DNA of 9,469 bases. Origin: Actinomycetota bacterium (lineage in GTDB: Bacteria > Actinomycetota > Thermoleophilia > Solirubrobacterales > Solirubrobacteraceae). The stretch is taken from assembly GCA_005788585.1 (NCBI GenBank), contig SYBY01000094.1, positions 1 to 9,469 on the forward strand. Direction: 5' to 3'. Of the stretch, positions 7,501-9,469 are shown in pieces; position 1 is the first letter of the stretch, and each line of letters begins with the position of its first letter. The notes under the pieces were generated by a model. That model searched no databases, was not told the DNA's origin, and saw nothing but the letters and a program-made list of their open reading frames with translations. Position numbers and translations under genes: made by a program.

Positions 7501-9469
7501 CGTCGAGAGGTGGCGACCGTCGCGGTCGAACTCCCACACCTCGGTGCCGTCCGGGGACGGGACCGCGTAGCCATCGCGGTCGAACGCCGGCAGCGGCGGG
7601 TCGATGCGGCGGATCTGGTGGCGGCCGTCGCCGAAGATCACGCGGCCGTCAGGGTCGACGAGCATGCCGCCGTCGGACGTCTCGATGCACGAGCGGGTCG
7701 CCTGCTCGCCCTCCGGGGAGCGCGAGTACCCGCAGGTGCCGCGCAGGTGCCCGGCCACGTGCTCGAGCCGGCCCTGCGGCGTGACGCGCGAGATGAGCGA
7801 GCCGCTCGGCGTGCCGTTCTGGTTGTGGCGGATGTAGATGCCGCCGTCCCGGCCCATTGCGACGTCCACCGGCGCGCCGATGTTGACCTCGGTCGCCATG
7901 CCGCCGTACTCCGGAGCGGCGTACGGCGCGGTGTGGTTTCCCGCCACGCGCGTGAGCTGTCCCTGCGGGGAGACGCGCTCCACGACGTTCTCCAGCGGCA
8001 GGGCGAAGTACAGCGAGCCGTCGTCGCCGAGCGTCAGGCCGTACGCGATGCCGAAGGAGGCGTCACGTGCAGGTTCGCCGTCGCCGAGGTCCTCGTTCTC
8101 GTTGGCGTCGGAGCCGCCGCCCGCGACGTTCTGGATGAGGCCGGCGGCGGTGATCTTCCGCACGCGGGCGTGGTAGCCGTTGAAGGCCGCACCGCGCTCG
8201 CTGAAGTAGATGGTGCCGTCGGGCGCCGGGAGGATCGACCGGATTCCCGCCAGGCGCGTCTCCTTCGCCGGCTTGCCCTCGGCGCCGGTCGCCGTCGTGC
8301 TCTCTGTGCCCGCAACGCGCTGGACGCGGCCGTCCGGCGTGATGCGCGCGATGAAGTAGTTGTTCGACGACGCGCTGTAGCCCGACCAGTAGACGCTGCC
8401 GTCCGGCCCGGCGGCGAGTGCGGTCGGCTCGTAGCCCAGCCGCGCCTCCTTCGCGGGGGTGCCGTCGGGCGAGAGCGGCGCGACGAGGCCCTCGTAGGGG
8501 CGGTCGCCCGTGCCGCGCGCGCCGGCGTACCGGCTGACCTTCCCGTCGGGCGCGACGCGGAAGATGCCGCGCTCGTTGAACGCGACGAGCACGAACATCG
8601 AGCCGTCTGGGCCGCGGTCGTAGCCGCCGAGGTAGTCCAGCGCGACGTCCTCGCCCTGCTTGCCCTCGCTGTCGGGGTGGCCGATGCGCGGGCCGCCGTA
8701 CGAGCCGACGAGCGTGGTGAGTGTCTTGCTCATCGCCTCGCCCGACAGCGTCTGGCCGTCGCCCTTGTGCACGACCTGGTTGCCCGGGTCGTAGCTGTGA
8801 TGGTCGCTCAGCGAGAAGCCGCCGAGGTTGTCGATGTCGCGGCTGTCCCACGACCCGACGTACCGCGTGATCGTCTGGCCGACCGGGATGCCGCAGAAGA
8901 AGTGCGTCTCCATGTTGCCCGAGCGGTTGCCGCAGGCGTAGCGGCCGTCGAAGACCTCGGTGTCGGTGGGGAACTGGCCGAAGCTCGCGCTGAAGTCCTC
9001 CGGCGCGTCGTAGTAGTTGAACTCGTAGACGTAGATCACGCGGATCGTCGCCTTCAGCCGGCCCTGGACCGCGCGGTCGTACGCGTCGTCGCCGTCCCAG
9101 CTGATCGTGTGCTTGATGTTCGGCGTGATCCCCGGCAGCGTGCCGCAGGTCGTCGTGCCGGTGGTCGGGTAGTCCGGGTCGCACCAGCGCTTCTCGATCT
9201 TCTTGCCGCCGATCGTGACCTCGAGCTGCACGCCCTTCAGGCGGTCGGGGATGACGCTCGGCGTGATCGGGATCTCGAGGTTGTCGTCGACCTTCCAGCC
9301 CGGGGTGCGGACGGAGGTGTAGTGCAGTGTCTGGTCGGTGCCGACGAGCGGGATGTGCTCACCGAGCGTCTGCGTCTCGCAGCCGATCTCCGAGCCCTTG
9401 GCCTTGCACGGGTCGTTGGGGTCCTGCCACTCGAACTCCTTGAGCTTCGGCGGCTTGGCGCCGGGCGGC
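4519..9469 (-). CDS. Giant RHS/YD-repeat protein with NHL propeller and variable C-terminal tail, N-terminus outside window
   Basis: Large RHS-family protein, probably exported or surface-displayed. Of it, 1649 residues are visible and the frame is still open at the window edge, so the GTG at 9231 is internal and signal or anchor sequences are not seen. Numbering from the first full visible codon: residues 37-90 (EHIPLVGTDQTLHYTS onward) match the segment that precedes the propeller in RHS and teneurin-like proteins. About six NHL-like repeats follow (275-625), each with a PDG or DDG turn and an R(V/I)xPxGxxxxVAG ending. A long array of YD repeats then forms the RHS cocoon (about 660-1390; YDDADRITSV and YVYDALGRRTAR are typical). 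The RHS core ends with GMRDYEPASGRFVFRDP, NLFAYAGSNP and RDPSGL (1511-1516), where the family cleaves itself. A 133-residue tail follows. Known RHS proteins encapsulate a toxic tip, and that role here is inference. No secretion genes or immunity gene are visible. Confidence 0.94.
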   Translation of the reverse strand, partial: PPGAKPPKLKEFEWQDPNDPCKAKGSEIGCETQTLGEHIPLVGTDQTLHYTSVRTPGWKVDDNLEIPITPSVIPDRLKGVQLEVTIGGKKIEKRWCDPDYPTTGTTTCGTLPGITPNIKHTISWDGDDAYDRAVQGRLKATIRVIYVYEFNYYDAPEDFSASFGQFPTDTEVFDGRYACGNRSGNMETHFFCGIPVGQTITRYVGSWDSRDIDNLGGFSLSDHHSYDPGNQVVHKGDGQTLSGEAMSKTLTTLVGSYGGPRIGHPDSEGKQGEDVALDYLGGYDRGPDGSMFVLVAFNERGIFRVAPDGKVSRYAGARGTGDRPYEGLVAPLSPDGTPAKEARLGYEPTALAAGPDGSVYWSGYSASSNNYFIARITPDGRVQRVAGTESTTATGAEGKPAKETRLAGIRSILPAPDGTIYFSERGAAFNGYHARVRKITAAGLIQNVAGGGSDANENEDLGDGEPARDASFGIAYGLTLGDDGSLYFALPLENVVERVSPQGQLTRVAGNHTAPYAAPEYGGMATEVNIGAPVDVAMGRDGGIYIRHNQNGTPSGSLISRVTPQGRLEHVAGHLRGTCGYSRSPEGEQATRSCIETSDGGMLVDPDGRVIFGDGRHQIRRIDPPLPAFDRDGYAVPSPDGTEVWEFDRDGRHLSTRNGLTNTLIRRFEYGDGGLLRMVDGNGNTTRIERGAGGAPEAIVGPGGQRTTLKLDGAGWLEEVKNPAGEATRMTYHPGGLLATFTRPAGGKGAFTYDAKGRLTKDVSPDGVTTTLERTEGEGSTSVKVTAGGRTTTYHMETLPTGERQRRIVRPGGLTTISKTLLDGSIERTDPDGTKTTQTNAADPRWGARVIVPEERTVTTPGGRKRIETWTRTVSLKDPKNPFSVESLRVNGPDGTWEYDTGEADDPDDQTMSFQSKKSRTSSTVMDRRGRVIESRTAQGITPIKVAYDDRGGVKTVTQGDTSLTFTYDAKLRLHTRKDALGNTLTYGYDDADRITSVTLDDDVPGETTYRYTHDLDGNVRTLTTPDGRKHDFTRTETGREKTYTPAGQATTYSREYFANRELKSLASPTGATTSYAYTDGGQLKGESNAQVTKGYSYVEGADQFDVISRTLSGGGGSQSIDFGYDGALPTSMAFTGAADGTYAYTWDDKLLPSEEKLTVGGSSFADEMGFDADRLLTKRGPFTFTRNGPGGAADAITGGPLAIDIDHDALARIKNRKVQVAGGDVYAQALTYDKGSRIGSIAETPKGGAAKTRTYEYDGRGQLRRVKEGATVVEEYVYDADGNRTSARSGGGAAQAATYDGGGQLKTRNGVAYEFDADGFMTKRGGDAFTWSRDGQLLSATVGGKTVTYVYDALGRRTARTADGKTQSFLYGDPAQPFRVTAWKDADGTLTRVSYDDHDAMFALRRGDQTYYVGSDQVGSPRVVVDKDGTVVKRIAYDAFGQSTVEHGADFSLPIGFAGGVEDPLTKLVRFGMRDYEPASGRFVFRDPSYFAGSPDNLFAYAGSNPIQNRDPSGLVCGSFSAFGGAGGGIQLCRDNVVEKANWSLCAELGVGGGGGAEVDVMAGAQDTGGAIVGELTGKVGVFGGTIGGEMSLDCFNVKGGAKVQAGPVKASLDTSGTPDFGYTQWENVTKVGGKIEGKLAWKQCAKW
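4522..4920 (-). other. 133-residue variable tail of the RHS protein, unknown function
   Basis: This is the segment that would be released after cleavage behind DPSGL. It is rich in glycine, including an LGVGGGGGAEVDVMAG stretch. It has alternating small or hydrophobic and polar residues through AIVGELTGKVGVFGGTIGG and KGGAKVQAGPVKASLDTSG, suggesting amphipathic beta strands. It has five cysteines (tail positions 2, 18, 31, 80, 130) and ends in WKQCAKW. I see no nuclease HxxD or HNH pattern, ADP-ribosyltransferase or deaminase signature. It could be a beta-barrel-like or pore-forming tip, or a structural cap rather than a toxin. Confidence 0.6.
4921..5290 (-). other. RHS-associated core with self-cleavage motif
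   Basis: The core reads through GSDQVGSPRVVVDKDG, AYDAFGQS, IGFAGGVEDPLTKLVRFGMR and DYEPASGRF to DPSGL. The two Asp-Pro pairs at visible residues 1488-1489 and 1512-1513 are in the places of the paired aspartates of the RHS autoprotease, 24 residues apart. In the first pair the usual DPxG is DPSY, a Gly to Tyr change. Cleavage would fall after Leu1516, at base 4921. Confidence 0.82.
7595..8640 (-). other. NHL-type beta-propeller region within the RHS protein
   Basis: Six consecutive blade-like units can be read. Each has a turn of the form GPDGS, APDGT, GDDGS, GRDGG or DPDGR, followed by an aromatic-rich strand (MFVLV, VYWSG, IYFSE, LYFAL, IYIRH, VIFGD). Most then have an arginine strand such as ARITPDGRVQRVAG. 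A six-bladed propeller before the YD shell is the arrangement seen in teneurins and many actinobacterial RHS proteins. It is likely a recognition or adhesion module. Confidence 0.8.

Noticed and set aside
9229..9231. GTG as the start of the RHS gene
   Set aside because: The 79 codons upstream to the window edge are in frame, stop-free and match the RHS family (EHIPLVG, LHYTS, GWKVDDNLEIPI), so the gene continues beyond the window.
1..9469. CRISPR array, tRNA, rRNA, insertion sequence or attachment site
   Set aside because: No direct-repeat array, transposase-like gene, terminal inverted repeats or recognisable tRNA/rRNA segments were seen when reading through the window. YD repeats are protein-level only.

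Overview
The window is about 70% GC with almost exclusively G or C at third codon positions. It carries a GTPase TypA/BipA gene, a Csp3-type cysteine-rich copper-binding protein, a class I methyltransferase, a class I HMG-CoA reductase and a very large NHL/YD-repeat RHS protein. This fits a high-GC soil-type bacterium. Many RHS proteins of this NHL + YD-repeat form occur in Actinobacteria, and a Thermoleophilia (Solirubrobacterales)-like source is my best guess. That placement is inference from gene style; there is no rRNA or other marker in the window.

Layout. From 1 to 1571 (+) lies the 3' five-sixths of typA, whose start is outside the window. It is tail-to-tail, with a 7-base gap, with a minus-strand pair. 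In transcription order the pair is a SAM-dependent methyltransferase (2795 to 2037) and then an 18-cysteine copper-storage-like protein (1983 to 1579). The two are 53 bases apart and probably form one transcript. A 481-base divergent intergenic region (2796-3276) follows. It holds a locally AT-richer patch, a spaced inverted repeat and a short stretch that looks like the end of a lost gene. An HMG-CoA reductase gene (3277-4458, +) comes next. It converges on the 3' end of a giant RHS-family gene (4519 to beyond 9469, minus strand), which fills the right half of the window and is cut at its N-terminal side by the window edge.

How the genes relate. TypA is housekeeping (ribosome-associated GTPase). 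The methyltransferase and Csp3-like genes are the only evident operon. The HMG-CoA reductase stands alone, with no other mevalonate-pathway gene visible. The RHS protein has the order N-terminal RHS/teneurin-type segment, six-bladed NHL-like propeller, YD-repeat shell, RHS core ending in DPSGL, and a 133-residue variable tail. This is the architecture of a polymorphic toxin or cell-surface delivery protein. The tail is not a toxin fold I recognise, and no immunity gene follows it. That tail is the most likely place in this window for something undescribed.

Most other long open frames here, including several over 300 codons antisense to RHS and HMG-CoA reductase, are products of the high GC content and are not annotated.
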